From contig CALVUI010000003.1 in assembly GCA_944363565.1 (NCBI GenBank), positions 1-64,000 on the forward strand: a stretch of 64,000 nucleotides of DNA, written 5' to 3'. Both the position numbers and the translations under genes were made by a program. The notes below the pieces were generated by a model. The model made no database searches. It saw only the letters and a program-made list of their open reading frames with translations, and was not told the origin of the DNA. Below are positions 14,213 through 23,233 of the stretch, in pieces. The stretch is from an uncultured Bacilli bacterium (GTDB lineage Bacteria; Bacillota_I; Bacilli_A; RFN20; CAG-826). Position 1 is the stretch's first letter, and every line of letters starts with the position of its first letter.

Positions 14213-15838
14213 TCACATTTTTTCAGGGGCTTCGACGCCGAGTAAGCCGAGGGCGTCCTTGAGGACGAGCCCGCAGGCCTTCATGAGGGCCAAACGGCTT
14301 CCGGTCAGATTCGGGTTTTCCCGATCGATGATCCGAGTCAAACCGTAGTAGGCGTGGACGAGGGCCGCCAGCTTCTGGATGTAGGCGGCCACCCGGTGGG
14401 GGGCACGGCCTTTGGCCGCACCTTCTATCATACTCGGATAATCGGCCAAATGCTTCAAGATTGCCTTTTCGTCCTCGCTCCCCAAGCCCTTCCCTTCCGG
14501 GTCGATGGCGATGTCCCGTCCGAGGCCTAGTAACGAGCAGGTCCGGGCGTAGGCATATTGGGCATAGTAGACCGGGTTGTCCTTGCTCTGGCTCTTGGCC
14601 AGATCGTAGTCGAAGTCGAGGTGGCTCGAGGCCGCCCTTTCGACGAAGAAGTAACGGACGGCATCGACCCCGACTTCCGCCACCAGTTCCCGGTGGGTGA
14701 TGGCCTTGCCGGTCCTTTTGCTCATCTTGACCTCGACTCCGTTTTGGAAGGTCTTGACGATCTGGACCAGTTCGACTTCCAGACTCTCCGGCTTGTAGCC
14801 CCTCATCATGAGGGCGCTCTTCATGCGGTTGATGTAGCCGTGATGGTCGGCTCCAAGGACGTCTACCAGGAGGTCGAAGCCCCTGGCCATCTTGTCGTAG
14901 TGGTAGCAGATATCGGGCAGGAAGTAGGTGAAGTTCCCGTCGCTTTTGACGATGGGCCGGTCCTTGTCGTCGAGGTAGTCGCTGGTCTTCAGATAGACCG
15001 CCCCATCGAGGACGTAGGTATGGGGTTTTAGCTCTTCGAGGAGTTTCGGAATGGCATCGCCCTTGCGGATGTCGCTTTCGTAGGAGAAGACGTCATAACG
15101 GACCCTGAAGTCCCCGAGGTCTTTTTTGATCTTGGCCAGTTCGGTGTCGATCCCATAACGGATGAAATAAGGCAAGACGTCCTCGGTCTTTTCATGGAGC
15201 AAGGAGTCGCCCTTTTCCTCTTTGATTTTCTTGGCGATTTCGATGAGGTCGACCCCGTGGTAGTCATCATCTCCGAGTTCCAAGGGTTCCCCGAAGAGTT
15301 CCTTGTAGCGGGCCAGTAGCGATAGCCCGAGGTGGTGGACTTGGTTCCCGCAGTCGTTGACGTAGTACTCGCGTGTCACTTCGTAGCCGGCCTTCTCGTA
15401 GATGTTGCTGATGGCATCCCCAAGGGCCGCGCCCCGGGTATGGCCGAGGTGGAGGTCACCGGTCGGGTTGGCGGAGACGAATTCGACGTTGATCTTGAAG
15501 TGCTTGTCATTGCCCTTGCCGTAGGCCGATCCCTGTTCGAGGATCTTCTTTACGACCGAGGCCAGGGATTCCTTCTTGAGGGTCAGATTGATGAAACCAG
15601 GACCCGCACATTCGACTTTCTCAACGAGGGGGTCATCGATGGCTCCAATGATGGAATTCGCCAAATCGATCGGCTTTTTGCCGAGTTTTTTGGCGTTCTT
15701 CATGGCGAGGTTCGTGGAATAGTCCCCGAATTTCGGATCGCGGGTATTTTCAACCTCGATGGCTTGGACTCCCACTTCCAGGCCGGCCTTGGCGGCGGCC
15801 TTTTGGATTATCCCCCTGATTCTTTCTTCGTTTTGCAT
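14213..15838 (-). CDS. argS: Arginyl-tRNA synthetase
   Basis: 541 residues, class I. The HIGH-type motif occurs in SANPTGDLHLGHTRGAALGD near residues 118-137 and the KMSK motif in VKMSKRTGKAI. The N-terminal Add1 domain recognising the tRNA D-loop and the C-terminal DALR anticodon domain (LVHAYYGLTRIIDRENPNLTGSRLALMKACGLVLKDALGLLGV) are both present, so the enzyme is complete. It charges tRNA-Arg. GGAGGG precedes the ATG, and the gene begins one base after the ispF stop, placing it in the ychF-ispF-argS-rpoE run. Confidence 0.96.
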   Translation of the reverse strand: MQNEERIRGIIQKAAAKAGLEVGVQAIEVENTRDPKFGDYSTNLAMKNAKKLGKKPIDLANSIIGAIDDPLVEKVECAGPGFINLTLKKESLASVVKKILEQGSAYGKGNDKHFKINVEFVSANPTGDLHLGHTRGAALGDAISNIYEKAGYEVTREYYVNDCGNQVHHLGLSLLARYKELFGEPLELGDDDYHGVDLIEIAKKIKEEKGDSLLHEKTEDVLPYFIRYGIDTELAKIKKDLGDFRVRYDVFSYESDIRKGDAIPKLLEELKPHTYVLDGAVYLKTSDYLDDKDRPIVKSDGNFTYFLPDICYHYDKMARGFDLLVDVLGADHHGYINRMKSALMMRGYKPESLEVELVQIVKTFQNGVEVKMSKRTGKAITHRELVAEVGVDAVRYFFVERAASSHLDFDYDLAKSQSKDNPVYYAQYAYARTCSLLGLGRDIAIDPEGKGLGSEDEKAILKHLADYPSMIEGAAKGRAPHRVAAYIQKLAALVHAYYGLTRIIDRENPNLTGSRLALMKACGLVLKDALGLLGVEAPEKM

Positions 15839-15839
15839 T

Positions 15840-16319
15840 TTATCCCTCCACTAAGACGACGGCGGTGGCCCTGATGGCCTCGCCCCTACCGATCGCATCG
15901 AGCCCTTCGTTGGTCATGGCCTTGACCGAGACTTGGCCAATGCCGATCCCCAATAGATTGGCGATCCTTTCCCGCATCGCGGGAATGTAGGGACTGAGGC
16001 GCGGCTTTTCGGCGCTGATGCAGATATCGATGTTATGGATGTCTTCTGACTTGATTTCGGCGATTTCCAAACTCTTCTTGAGGATGAGACCGGAATCCAT
16101 GCCGAGGGTTTCCTCGGCCTTGTCCGGAAAGTGGATGCCGATGTCGCCATTGGCCTTGGCTCCGAGAAGAGCATCGGACAAGGCGTGCAGGACACAGTCG
16201 GCGTCGCTATGACCCAATAGCCCTTTCTCGTAAGGGATCTTGATCCCGCCGAGGATCAGGTCCCGGCCTTCGACCAGGCGATGGATGTCTTCCCCGTAAC
16301 CGATCCTGAGGCCCTTCAT
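15840..16319 (-). CDS. ispF: 2-C-methyl-D-erythritol 2,4-cyclodiphosphate synthase
   Basis: 159 residues, full length. Zinc ligands are visible in GYGEDIHRL (D10, H12) and LLGHSDADCVLHALSDALLGA; the substrate loop GDIGIHFPD and the C-terminal TNEGLDAIGRGEAIRATAVVL are conserved. It makes MEcPP in the non-mevalonate isoprenoid pathway, so this organism uses at least part of that route; no other pathway gene is in the window. It overlaps the ychF stop by 4 bases (ATGA) and is translationally coupled to it. Confidence 0.96.
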   Translation of the reverse strand: MKGLRIGYGEDIHRLVEGRDLILGGIKIPYEKGLLGHSDADCVLHALSDALLGAKANGDIGIHFPDKAEETLGMDSGLILKKSLEIAEIKSEDIHNIDICISAEKPRLSPYIPAMRERIANLLGIGIGQVSVKAMTNEGLDAIGRGEAIRATAVVLVEG

Positions 16320-17422
16320 ACGTTGAAACGGAAGAAGACGATGTCCCCGTCTTGCATCACATAGTCCTTGCCTTCGATTCTGAGGCGCCCCTTCTCCTTG
16401 ATGGCCTCTTCGCTTCTTAGCTCATGGATATCGTCATAAGAGAAGACCTCGGCCTTGATGAAGCCCTTTTGGAAATCGCTATGGATGATGCCCGCGCATT
16501 CGGGGGCCTTCATCCCTTCCTTGAAGGTCCAGGCCCGGCATTCATCCTTGCCCGAGGTGAAGAAGGTCTTGAGACCGAGGAGGTCGTAGGCGGCCCTAGT
16601 CAGCCTTTCGAGACCGGATTTCTCTAAGCCCAAGGTGGCGAGGAAGTCGCGTTTTTCCTCATCGCTCAACTGGCTGATTTCGTATTCGATTTCGCAGCTG
16701 ATGGGGAGACATTCGGCTCCCACTTCGGCGGCGATTTGCTTGACGGTTTGGTAGTAGCCACAATGGTCGAGGTCGCTATAGTCGCTATCGGAGACGTTGG
16801 CGACGTAGAGAATGGGCTTGAGGGAAAGCAAGAAGAAGTTCTTTTCCGCGTATTCCCGTTGCTCCTCACTCAGGGGTGCCAGACGGGCCGACTTCCCTTC
16901 CGACAAAGTCTTTTCAAGGATTTCGAGGATCGGCATCTCGTAAAGAGCGACCTTGTCCTTGTTGATGCGGGCCTTGCTAGTTTGCTTGGCGATCCGATTC
17001 TTCACCGATTCGTAGTCCGACATCGCTAGTTCCAAATCGATGGTCTCGATGTCGCGTTTGGGATCGACGGTATTCTCGACGTGGACGATTTCGCTCGAAT
17101 CGAAGCAACGGACGACCTCGACGATGGCGTCGCATTCCCGGATGGCCCCGAGGAATTGATTCCCGAGACCCTCGCCTTTGGAGGCTCCGCGGACCAGACC
17201 GGCGATATCGTAGAACTCGAAGGTGGCGTTGATCTTCCTCTCCGGATGGTAGAGATCGGTCAGGAAATCAAGGCGCTCATCGGGGACCTTGACGATCCCG
17301 GTGTTGGGCTTGATGGTGGCGAAGGGGTAGTTGGCCGCTTCGACATGGGAATTGGTGATGGCGTTGAACAGGGTCGACTTCCCGACGTTGGGAAGGCCGA
17401 CGATACCGGCTTTGAGGGACAT
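16316..17422 (-). CDS. ychF: YchF/OLA1-family ribosome-associated GTPase
   Basis: 368 residues. Obg-family G motifs are present: [15 protein letters not shown] (G1), the conserved [12 protein letters not shown] segment, [20 protein letters not shown] (G3), a coiled-coil insertion, and a C-terminal TGS-like domain ending in [16 protein letters not shown]. YchF binds ribosomes, often prefers ATP to GTP, and acts in stress and antioxidant control. The start ATG has no Shine-Dalgarno; a perfect TATAAT ends 9 bases upstream, so the transcript probably carries almost no leader. Confidence 0.96.
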   Translation of the reverse strand: MSLKAGIVGLPNVGKSTLFNAITNSHVEAANYPFATIKPNTGIVKVPDERLDFLTDLYHPERKINATFEFYDIAGLVRGASKGEGLGNQFLGAIRECDAIVEVVRCFDSSEIVHVENTVDPKRDIETIDLELAMSDYESVKNRIAKQTSKARINKDKVALYEMPILEILEKTLSEGKSARLAPLSEEQREYAEKNFFLLSLKPILYVANVSDSDYSDLDHCGYYQTVKQIAAEVGAECLPISCEIEYEISQLSDEEKRDFLATLGLEKSGLERLTRAAYDLLGLKTFFTSGKDECRAWTFKEGMKAPECAGIIHSDFQKGFIKAEVFSYDDIHELRSEEAIKEKGRLRIEGKDYVMQDGDIVFFRFNV

Positions 17423-17431
17423 TTCGAGGGA

Positions 17432-17437
17432 ATTATA
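17432..17437 (-). promoter_or_regulatory. -10 box of ychF
   Basis: TATAAT on the minus strand ends 9 bases before the ychF ATG. No Shine-Dalgarno lies between. The 17-base spacing points to a T-rich hexamer in the preceding terminator's T run rather than a canonical -35. Confidence 0.5.
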
Positions 17438-17453
17438 TTAATTCCCTAAGCAT

Positions 17454-17478
17454 AAAAAAAGCCCTTCGAGAGGGCTTT
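17454..17478 (-). terminator. Terminator of the cold-shock gene
   Basis: Read leftward, AAAGCCCT-CTCGA-AGGGCTTT is followed by seven T. It separates the csp gene from ychF. Confidence 0.85.
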
Positions 17479-17493
17479 GGCATTGTCAATACC

Positions 17494-17691
17494 TTAGATC
17501 TTGGTGATGTTCTCAGCCCGCGGACCGCGTTCGCTTTCCTTGACTTCGAATTCCACTTGCTCGCCGGGTTCAGCGGTCTTGTAGGAATCCATATTCAGGG
17601 CCGAATAGTGGAAGAAGACATCCTGGCCTTCTTCCGTGCGGATGAAGCCATAGCCTTTTTCCCGGTTGAACATCTTGACAGTTCCCTTCAT
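17494..17691 (-). CDS. csp: Cold-shock domain protein
   Basis: 65 residues, a complete single cold-shock domain. RNP1 (KGYGFI) and RNP2 (DVFFHYS) are both intact, with the GPRAENI C-terminal strand. It binds single-stranded RNA and DNA as a chaperone. AGGAAGG precedes the ATG. A leader of roughly 40 bases is expected from the promoter at 17727-17755. The gene stands alone, flanked by its own promoter and terminator. Confidence 0.96.
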   Translation of the reverse strand: MKGTVKMFNREKGYGFIRTEEGQDVFFHYSALNMDSYKTAEPGEQVEFEVKESERGPRAENITKI

Positions 17692-17726
17692 TGACTAATT
17701 ACCTTCCTGGTCAACGACCGGGGAGG

Positions 17727-17755
17727 ATTTTAACATGGCCAGAAGGGCCTTGCAT
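17727..17755 (-). promoter_or_regulatory. Promoter of the cold-shock gene
   Basis: On the minus strand ATGCAA (17755-17750), a 17-base spacer and TAAAAT (17732-17727) are preceded by TGT, giving an extended -10 (TGTTAAAAT). Confidence 0.55.
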
Positions 17756-17767
17756 TAAATATTTTGC

Positions 17768-18142
17768 TTAGAGCAAAGGGGAGGAAAGAAGGATGTCGGC
17801 CCCCCGCGGGGTGGTGACAAGGGGAATGTCGTAAACGGTGGCGATCCTAAGCAACGCCTTGACGTCGGGATCGTGGGGCTGGGCCTGGAGGGGATCCCAG
17901 AAAAAGACCACGAAGTCGACCTTCCCTTCGGCGATGAGGGAGCCGATCTGCTGGTCCCCGCCTAAGGGGCCCGAGAGATAGCCTTTGACTTCTAAGCCGG
18001 TCTTCTCGGAAACGAGGGCCGCCGTATGGCCGGTCCCGATGAGGTTGAATTGCTTCAGATGTTCACGGTTTTTGTAGGCCCAGGCACAGATTTCGTCTTT
18101 TTTGTTGTCATGGGCAATGACGGCGAGGGTTTTCTTTTCCAT
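17768..18142 (-). CDS. mgsA: Methylglyoxal synthase
   Basis: 124 residues. Catalytic and phosphate-binding motifs are present: VIAHDNKKDE, GTGHTAALV, YLSGPLGGDQQIGSLIAEGKVDFVVFFWDP (with the essential Asp of GGDQ), and the C-terminal ATVYDIPLVTT. It converts dihydroxyacetone phosphate to methylglyoxal, a glycolytic overflow bypass triggered by phosphate limitation. The start ATG lies 35 bases inside the end of the upstream ABC gene, with AGAGGT upstream, implying cotranscription with the two ABC fusions. The functional reason for that pairing is not obvious. Confidence 0.95.
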   Translation of the reverse strand: MEKKTLAVIAHDNKKDEICAWAYKNREHLKQFNLIGTGHTAALVSEKTGLEVKGYLSGPLGGDQQIGSLIAEGKVDFVVFFWDPLQAQPHDPDVKALLRIATVYDIPLVTTPRGADILLSSPLL

Positions 18143-20924
18143 GGGATTTACTACCTCTTGGCCATAGGTTAAACGGCCGCGCCTTGTTTTTGAAGAAGCG
18201 GGTCGCTAAATAGAAGGCCAAAAGCCCAAAGGCCAAGAAGGGTATGACCAGAGGCAAGAAGGAAGGGTCGTAGGCAAAGGATGAGGGGGCTCCGAAAGAG
18301 GAAGCGATGACGAACGAGAGGAAGTATTGGAGGATAAAAGACGAGGCCACGGAGACGAGGAAGGCCACCGAAAGGGTCAGGACCCCGATCATGACCCCCG
18401 AGGCCGAAACATCGAAGGGAGACAAACCAAGCTCTGAGAGAAGGCCGACCTCCCTCCCCCTTTCGACGGAAAAGAGGAAACCCGAGGAAAGAAGGAGGAG
18501 GAGGGAAAAGGCATAACAGATACCGGCGAGCAGACCCAAGAAAGAAGAAAGGAGGGTGGACAAGGAAGAGAGGGAGGCTTCCATGCTTTTGTAGGGGACG
18601 CTCAAGGTCAGGCCCGGGAAGAGGGAGACGAGGGAAGCGATGGCCTCCTCTTCCCTTCCTTCCTCCAATTCGCAGACCAGTTTGGTCGGCCGCAAAAGGA
18701 GGCCGTTCATCTTGAGACGGCTCAAGAAGAAATCCTCGGTCCAGCGTTCATAATGGCCGAGACTCATGAACTGGCTTTCGTAGACCCCGCTGATCTTGAG
18801 GCTGTAGCGGCGTATATCCCTACTGAGGTACTCCCCCGTTTCCCTTTCCCCGAGCGTAGCGGCAATCAGCAAAGTCTCTGGTGATCCCAGCTGCTCGTAC
18901 AAGGGTTTGCTGATGGCGATCTCGTCGAGGCTATTGGGTGGCTTCCCGAAGAGGAAAGGACCATAGGAGGAAGAGAAGGTGACCGAAGAGGCCGCGGGCC
19001 TCAGGTAGGAACCGACCGCACTATAGGGAGGGAGGTCGATTTCGGCATAGGCCAGGTCCTTTTTGACATAACCGGCCGCATCGATGATCCCGTCGATCGA
19101 AGAGGGGAGGGAACTGACGTAAAAAGGCATGGCGAAACCGCTCATGTAGGCTTCGGGAAAGGAAACATAAGACCCATCGGTACAGGTATGAAAACTCTTT
19201 AGATATGGCGCTTCTGCGGCTTTTTCGATCGCATTTTCTCCCAAAACCCGTTCATCGACGTAATAGACGTAATAACGGTTCAAAGGGCAGGTCTCCCCGA
19301 TGAAACAATGGGTCTTTTCGTAATCACTGCTGACGGGAATGAAGGAAAAACCCTTTAGAAGATCGCCCTTGAGGGCCCTTAAGAAATCCTCCTCCTTGCG
19401 GGGCACCACATAAGGAACCTTTTGGATGTACCAAGGCAGACTCTGGTCGGGCTCGTCTTTGCTTGGGAGACGCATCTTCGTTTCATAGAGATAGGTCGAC
19501 CATTCCCTTGAATCGTGGTAGATGGTCGCAACCTCGCTATGGGTGACGGCCAAGATGCTGAGGATCTGCTCGTCCTCGTAGGTCCAGGACCGGTTTTCCA
19601 TCCGGTAAACCAACTGCAGACCGTTCTCTTCGATGTAATCCCCTAACGATTCATAGCTTCTTAAAATCCTAAGGCCATAGCAAAGATTGGCCATGTCGGC
19701 GTAAGGTAAACCTAACACAATCTGGTCATTCTCCAGACTCTCCGGCTTTTCCGGCGCGGCCGAATAGACCTCCTCGAGATAGAGATAATCATTCGCGGTC
19801 CTAAGGGACAGACCGGGGATGATGAGCTTACCGCCCTTATGGGGGATGTAGGCCTCATGACGGTCCGGGAAGAAGTTTTCAAAATCGGCGAGGTAGGTGA
19901 TCCCGTAATCCGAAAAGATGGCGGGCATGTCTTCCACCAAGGACTTCACTTCCTGGAGAGGCGCGGATATGACCCGCCCGATGGTCGGCTCATCGGGATT
20001 GCTCTTCTCCACCACCAGGGACTTGGGACCGATGAGGGAAGAAAAGGCCTTGCCAACCTCCTTTTGGAGGGAGACCTTCAGGTAGAACGAAGCCAAAATC
20101 GAAATGAGGGAAAGGCTCAAAACGGAGAGGGTCAGTAGGGACCTTTTCCCCTTCTCCCTAAGGAGATGGAAGGCGTGTCTAAGCCAAAAGGAGAAGGGGA
20201 CGGAAGGGACCTTGCGAAAGGACTTGTCGCGGATCGGAAGATCCTTGGCCTCCCCCTTCCCCTCTCCCTTATCGGGTCCCTCCATGCGCCCATCATGGAG
20301 GTGATAGACCTCGTCGCAATAGTGATGCAAAAGACCCTGGTCATGGCTGACGACGATGACGAGGGCCTTTTTGCCGTAAGACGAAAGAAGATCGAAGACA
20401 TTCTCGGCCGCTTCCTTGTTGAGGGCGGCGGTCGGTTCATCGCATAAAAGCAAAGGGGGATCGTTGACGAGGGCCCTAGCCAAGGCCACCCGGGCCCGTT
20501 CCCCGCCGGAGAGCAGACGGACGGCTTTCTTTTCCTTCCCTTCGAGTCCGACGAGGCGCAGGAGGTCGAGGGCCTTTTGCCTTTGGAACTTCCCGCCTCT
20601 ATTGCAAGCCACGTGGGGTAACAAAACGTTGTCGATCGCCGTTTCCAAATCGAGCAAGGCATGGTTTTGCCTGAAGAAACCGACTTCCCGTAGACGATGG
20701 AATCCGAGGTCCTTTTTGGAAAGGGTCCGGTAATCAAGGCCGAAGCAAGAGAGTTGGCCTTCATAGTCCTGGTCCAGGCCCCCGAGGATGTTTAGGAGGG
20801 TCGACTTGCCGGCGCCCGAGACCCCACGGATCCCGATCAATCCGCGATCGGGAAAAAGGAAGGACACATCCTTCAAGACCTCGGTGGCCCCAAAGTTCCT
20901 TCTAAGGGAAACCGCCTTGATCAT
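18108..20924 (-). CDS. ABC ATPase-permease fusion (FtsX type), second of a pair
   Basis: 938 residues. Residues 1 to about 220 form an ABC ATPase with Walker A GVSGAGKST, signature LSGGE, Walker B LLLCDEPTAAL and VVSHDQ. A membrane helix near 260 is followed by an extracytoplasmic region of about 500 residues unlike the MacB domain of the exporter at 6662, then three hydrophobic segments of FtsX type containing VERGREVGLLSELGLSPFDV. The Walker B neighbourhood reads TAALNKEAA where TGALD is usual, so the D-loop is altered. It overlaps the preceding ABC gene by 4 bases and probably forms a heterodimer with it. The substrate is unknown. Confidence 0.88.
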   Translation of the reverse strand: MIKAVSLRRNFGATEVLKDVSFLFPDRGLIGIRGVSGAGKSTLLNILGGLDQDYEGQLSCFGLDYRTLSKKDLGFHRLREVGFFRQNHALLDLETAIDNVLLPHVACNRGGKFQRQKALDLLRLVGLEGKEKKAVRLLSGGERARVALARALVNDPPLLLCDEPTAALNKEAAENVFDLLSSYGKKALVIVVSHDQGLLHHYCDEVYHLHDGRMEGPDKGEGKGEAKDLPIRDKSFRKVPSVPFSFWLRHAFHLLREKGKRSLLTLSVLSLSLISILASFYLKVSLQKEVGKAFSSLIGPKSLVVEKSNPDEPTIGRVISAPLQEVKSLVEDMPAIFSDYGITYLADFENFFPDRHEAYIPHKGGKLIIPGLSLRTANDYLYLEEVYSAAPEKPESLENDQIVLGLPYADMANLCYGLRILRSYESLGDYIEENGLQLVYRMENRSWTYEDEQILSILAVTHSEVATIYHDSREWSTYLYETKMRLPSKDEPDQSLPWYIQKVPYVVPRKEEDFLRALKGDLLKGFSFIPVSSDYEKTHCFIGETCPLNRYYVYYVDERVLGENAIEKAAEAPYLKSFHTCTDGSYVSFPEAYMSGFAMPFYVSSLPSSIDGIIDAAGYVKKDLAYAEIDLPPYSAVGSYLRPAASSVTFSSSYGPFLFGKPPNSLDEIAISKPLYEQLGSPETLLIAATLGERETGEYLSRDIRRYSLKISGVYESQFMSLGHYERWTEDFFLSRLKMNGLLLRPTKLVCELEEGREEEAIASLVSLFPGLTLSVPYKSMEASLSSLSTLLSSFLGLLAGICYAFSLLLLLSSGFLFSVERGREVGLLSELGLSPFDVSASGVMIGVLTLSVAFLVSVASSFILQYFLSFVIASSFGAPSSFAYDPSFLPLVIPFLAFGLLAFYLATRFFKNKARPFNLWPRGSKSHGKENPRRHCP

Positions 20925-22969
20925 TCGTCCCTTAGTTCCTCGTAGATGCGGCCCTTGTAGAGGGGACGGATGCCTAGGAGGGTCCCCACCAGGGAGATCA
21001 GAAGGGTCAAAAGAAAGGAAACCAAGGGTATGAAATAAGGCACTCCGAACAATGACCCAAATGGGTTAAGGCAGAGGGAAGAAAGACCGAGGACCCTAAG
21101 CAAAATCGAATTGAGAGCGTTGATGGAAAGGCTGAGGGCCATCAAAGAAACGACCATCCCTCCGAGGACCGGCAAGAAGGCTTCGATGAAATAGGGTGCC
21201 GCAATCTGCGATAAAGGAGCCCCCAGGGAAGAAAGGATGGCTCCCTCCTTTTTCCGTTTCTGGTAATGGGCGTAGGTCAAGGCAAAGATCACGAAGAAGG
21301 AGGTAAGAAAAGCGACCGCCAGAAATAGAGGGGAAAGGGAAAGCATGGTTAGGAAAATCGATGAATAAGAAGAAACCGCAATGAGAGGGAAGCAATCGAC
21401 GGTGAAGGACTCCTCTTCCCCGATTTCCTCCAGCAAAGCCCAAAAGCCTAGGAGGGCCTCCTTGGAATGGCAAAAGACCCGGTAACAGTAGCCCGATGTC
21501 GGGGCGTCCCCCGCACTGTCTTCCACAACTTCCAAAAGATTCGCGGAGGAAAACCCCTCGGGAAGGACTTCCTCCGCCATGAAGGAACGGAGGCCACTAT
21601 AGGAATAGAAAAGCTTGGGGGTGGAAAGAAAGTCGAACTCCTTGACGCTCCCGGCGATCAAAAAGGGAAAGGTAGCTTCGAATTCATGGGTCAGGTAGCC
21701 CTCGGTATAGGTAGAAGAGGAAGCCAAGGTCACCTCGTCCCCGATCGATAAGCCGGTCTCTTTCAAGAATGCGAGATTGACCAGACAAGAGGACAAATCA
21801 TCAGCCCGCGGATAATGGCCTGAAATCAGAAACGAGGATCCGACTTCTTTGAGGGAGAGATCGAAAATCGGAACCAGTGATATGGGCCCGTAGGTTTCTT
21901 CATTGCATTCCAATGTTCCACTTAAAGGAAAGAAATAGGAAAAGTCGGGTTCGATCGAAACCTCGTCAAGGCTCGAGAAGACCGACCTCGCCACCTCGAT
22001 GTCGGGTCGGTAGGCCCGGCTCAGACTGACCGGGGAATTGCTGATCTCGATCGTCTCCTTGGCCCCGAAGGTGGCGGAGGCACATTCCAGATAATCATAA
22101 CGGGCCTCCAAGACCGAAGACGGGGCACCTAGGGCCACCCCAGCGGCCATGAAGCACAAAAGGAAGCTGAGGGCCGAAACCCCGAAGGAAAGGAGATTCC
22201 CTTTCGCGTCCTCGACCAAGTTTCTTTTTAGGAGGGTCAACGAGGCAAAAGAAGAAGGGGCCTTGGCTTTTTCTAGTTTGGGCAATATTTCTTCCTTTTC
22301 AGTCAATTTCCCCTGCAAAACCCCATTCTTCAGTTCGAAAATCCTTTCGCAGTAGGCTTCCGCCAACTGAAGGTCATGGGTCACGACGAGGACTAGTCTC
22401 CTCTTCCCTTCTTCCTTGAGCAAGGACATGACCCGCTTGGCATTTTCCTCATCCAAGGCCCCGGTAGGTTCGTCAGAGAGGAGGATCTTTGGGGAACTGA
22501 TTAGGGTCCTGGCTAAAGCTACCCTTTGCTTTTCCCCACCCGAAAGGAGCCTTGCCTCCTGTTCGCCCTTATCCTCCAATCCAACTTCCCTTAGATAAGC
22601 CTTGGCCTTTTCATAAGCCTGGGTTTTATCCTCTCCCTTCAATAGGAGCGGCAAGGCCACGTTGAAGAGGACGTCGAATTCCTCCAAGAGGTTATAATGC
22701 TGGAACAGCATCCCGAGATAGCGGCCCCGAAAGACCGCGGCCTGCTTGGGATTGAGCCGTTCGAGGTCGATTCCCCCGATCGAGATGGAACCGCCGGAGG
22801 GTTTTTCCAATCCGGCGATGAGGCTCAAGAGGGTCGACTTCCCGGCCCCCGAACTTCCCATGATCGCGAAAATGCCCTTTTCGGGCAAAACCAAATCGAC
22901 GTCCCGTAGGACCTCTACTTCCCCCTCGGGGCCTTTGAAGGATTTCTTGATGTTCTTAAGGACTAGGAT
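20921..22969 (-). CDS. ABC ATPase-permease fusion (FtsX type), first of a pair
   Basis: 682 residues if translated from ATC 22969. The reading frame encodes a normal ABC N-terminus (ILVLKNIKKSFKGPEGEVEV) directly after GGGGGGAGG and an 8-base spacer, but contains no ATG, GTG or TTG until TTG 22894, which would cut off the first beta-strands of the ATPase. The rest is regular: Walker A GSSGAGKST, LSGGE, ILLSDEPTGALDEE, VVTHD, a helix near residue 245, an extracytoplasmic domain, and three C-terminal FtsX helices. It overlaps the 938-residue partner by 4 bases. Either a non-canonical start or a base error at the start codon explains the sequence. Confidence 0.85.
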   Translation of the reverse strand: MLVLKNIKKSFKGPEGEVEVLRDVDLVLPEKGIFAIMGSSGAGKSTLLSLIAGLEKPSGGSISIGGIDLERLNPKQAAVFRGRYLGMLFQHYNLLEEFDVLFNVALPLLLKGEDKTQAYEKAKAYLREVGLEDKGEQEARLLSGGEKQRVALARTLISSPKILLSDEPTGALDEENAKRVMSLLKEEGKRRLVLVVTHDLQLAEAYCERIFELKNGVLQGKLTEKEEILPKLEKAKAPSSFASLTLLKRNLVEDAKGNLLSFGVSALSFLLCFMAAGVALGAPSSVLEARYDYLECASATFGAKETIEISNSPVSLSRAYRPDIEVARSVFSSLDEVSIEPDFSYFFPLSGTLECNEETYGPISLVPIFDLSLKEVGSSFLISGHYPRADDLSSCLVNLAFLKETGLSIGDEVTLASSSTYTEGYLTHEFEATFPFLIAGSVKEFDFLSTPKLFYSYSGLRSFMAEEVLPEGFSSANLLEVVEDSAGDAPTSGYCYRVFCHSKEALLGFWALLEEIGEEESFTVDCFPLIAVSSYSSIFLTMLSLSPLFLAVAFLTSFFVIFALTYAHYQKRKKEGAILSSLGAPLSQIAAPYFIEAFLPVLGGMVVSLMALSLSINALNSILLRVLGLSSLCLNPFGSLFGVPYFIPLVSFLLTLLISLVGTLLGIRPLYKGRIYEELRDE

Positions 22970-23005
22970 AAAGACGGCCTCCCCCCATATATAGGAGGAG
23001 AAAGG

Positions 23006-23233
23006 TCACTTGGTCCCTAATTCGATGATATTTTCGTGATGGGAGACGACTTTCTTGAGCTTCGAGTTGAAGTTGTCCCTCGATAGCATCATGACGCGGC
23101 CGCAGGCCAAACACCGGATCTTGATGTCGGCCCCGACCCGGACGATTTGAAAAAGGCGGCTCCGTTTCTCGCAGGGGTGTTCTTTTTTCATCATCACCAC
23201 GTCGTAAAGGGCGATGGGCGGGACTTCTACCAA
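23006..23233 (-). CDS. DUF951-family small zinc-ribbon-like protein
   Basis: 75 residues from TTG 23233, with GGAGG exactly 7 bases upstream; the first codons overlap the end of fhs. The family pattern is clear: ALYDVVMMKKEHPC, then RVGADIKIRCLACGRVMMLSRDNF, with a CxxC knuckle and the upstream Cys that may bind metal. The Bacillus homologue (YyzM) sits near ychF and soj/spo0J, which are both in this window but not adjacent. Function is unknown. Longer in-frame upstream extensions are out-of-frame readings of fhs and should be ignored. Confidence 0.85.
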   Translation of the reverse strand: MVEVPPIALYDVVMMKKEHPCEKRSRLFQIVRVGADIKIRCLACGRVMMLSRDNFNSKLKKVVSHHENIIELGTK

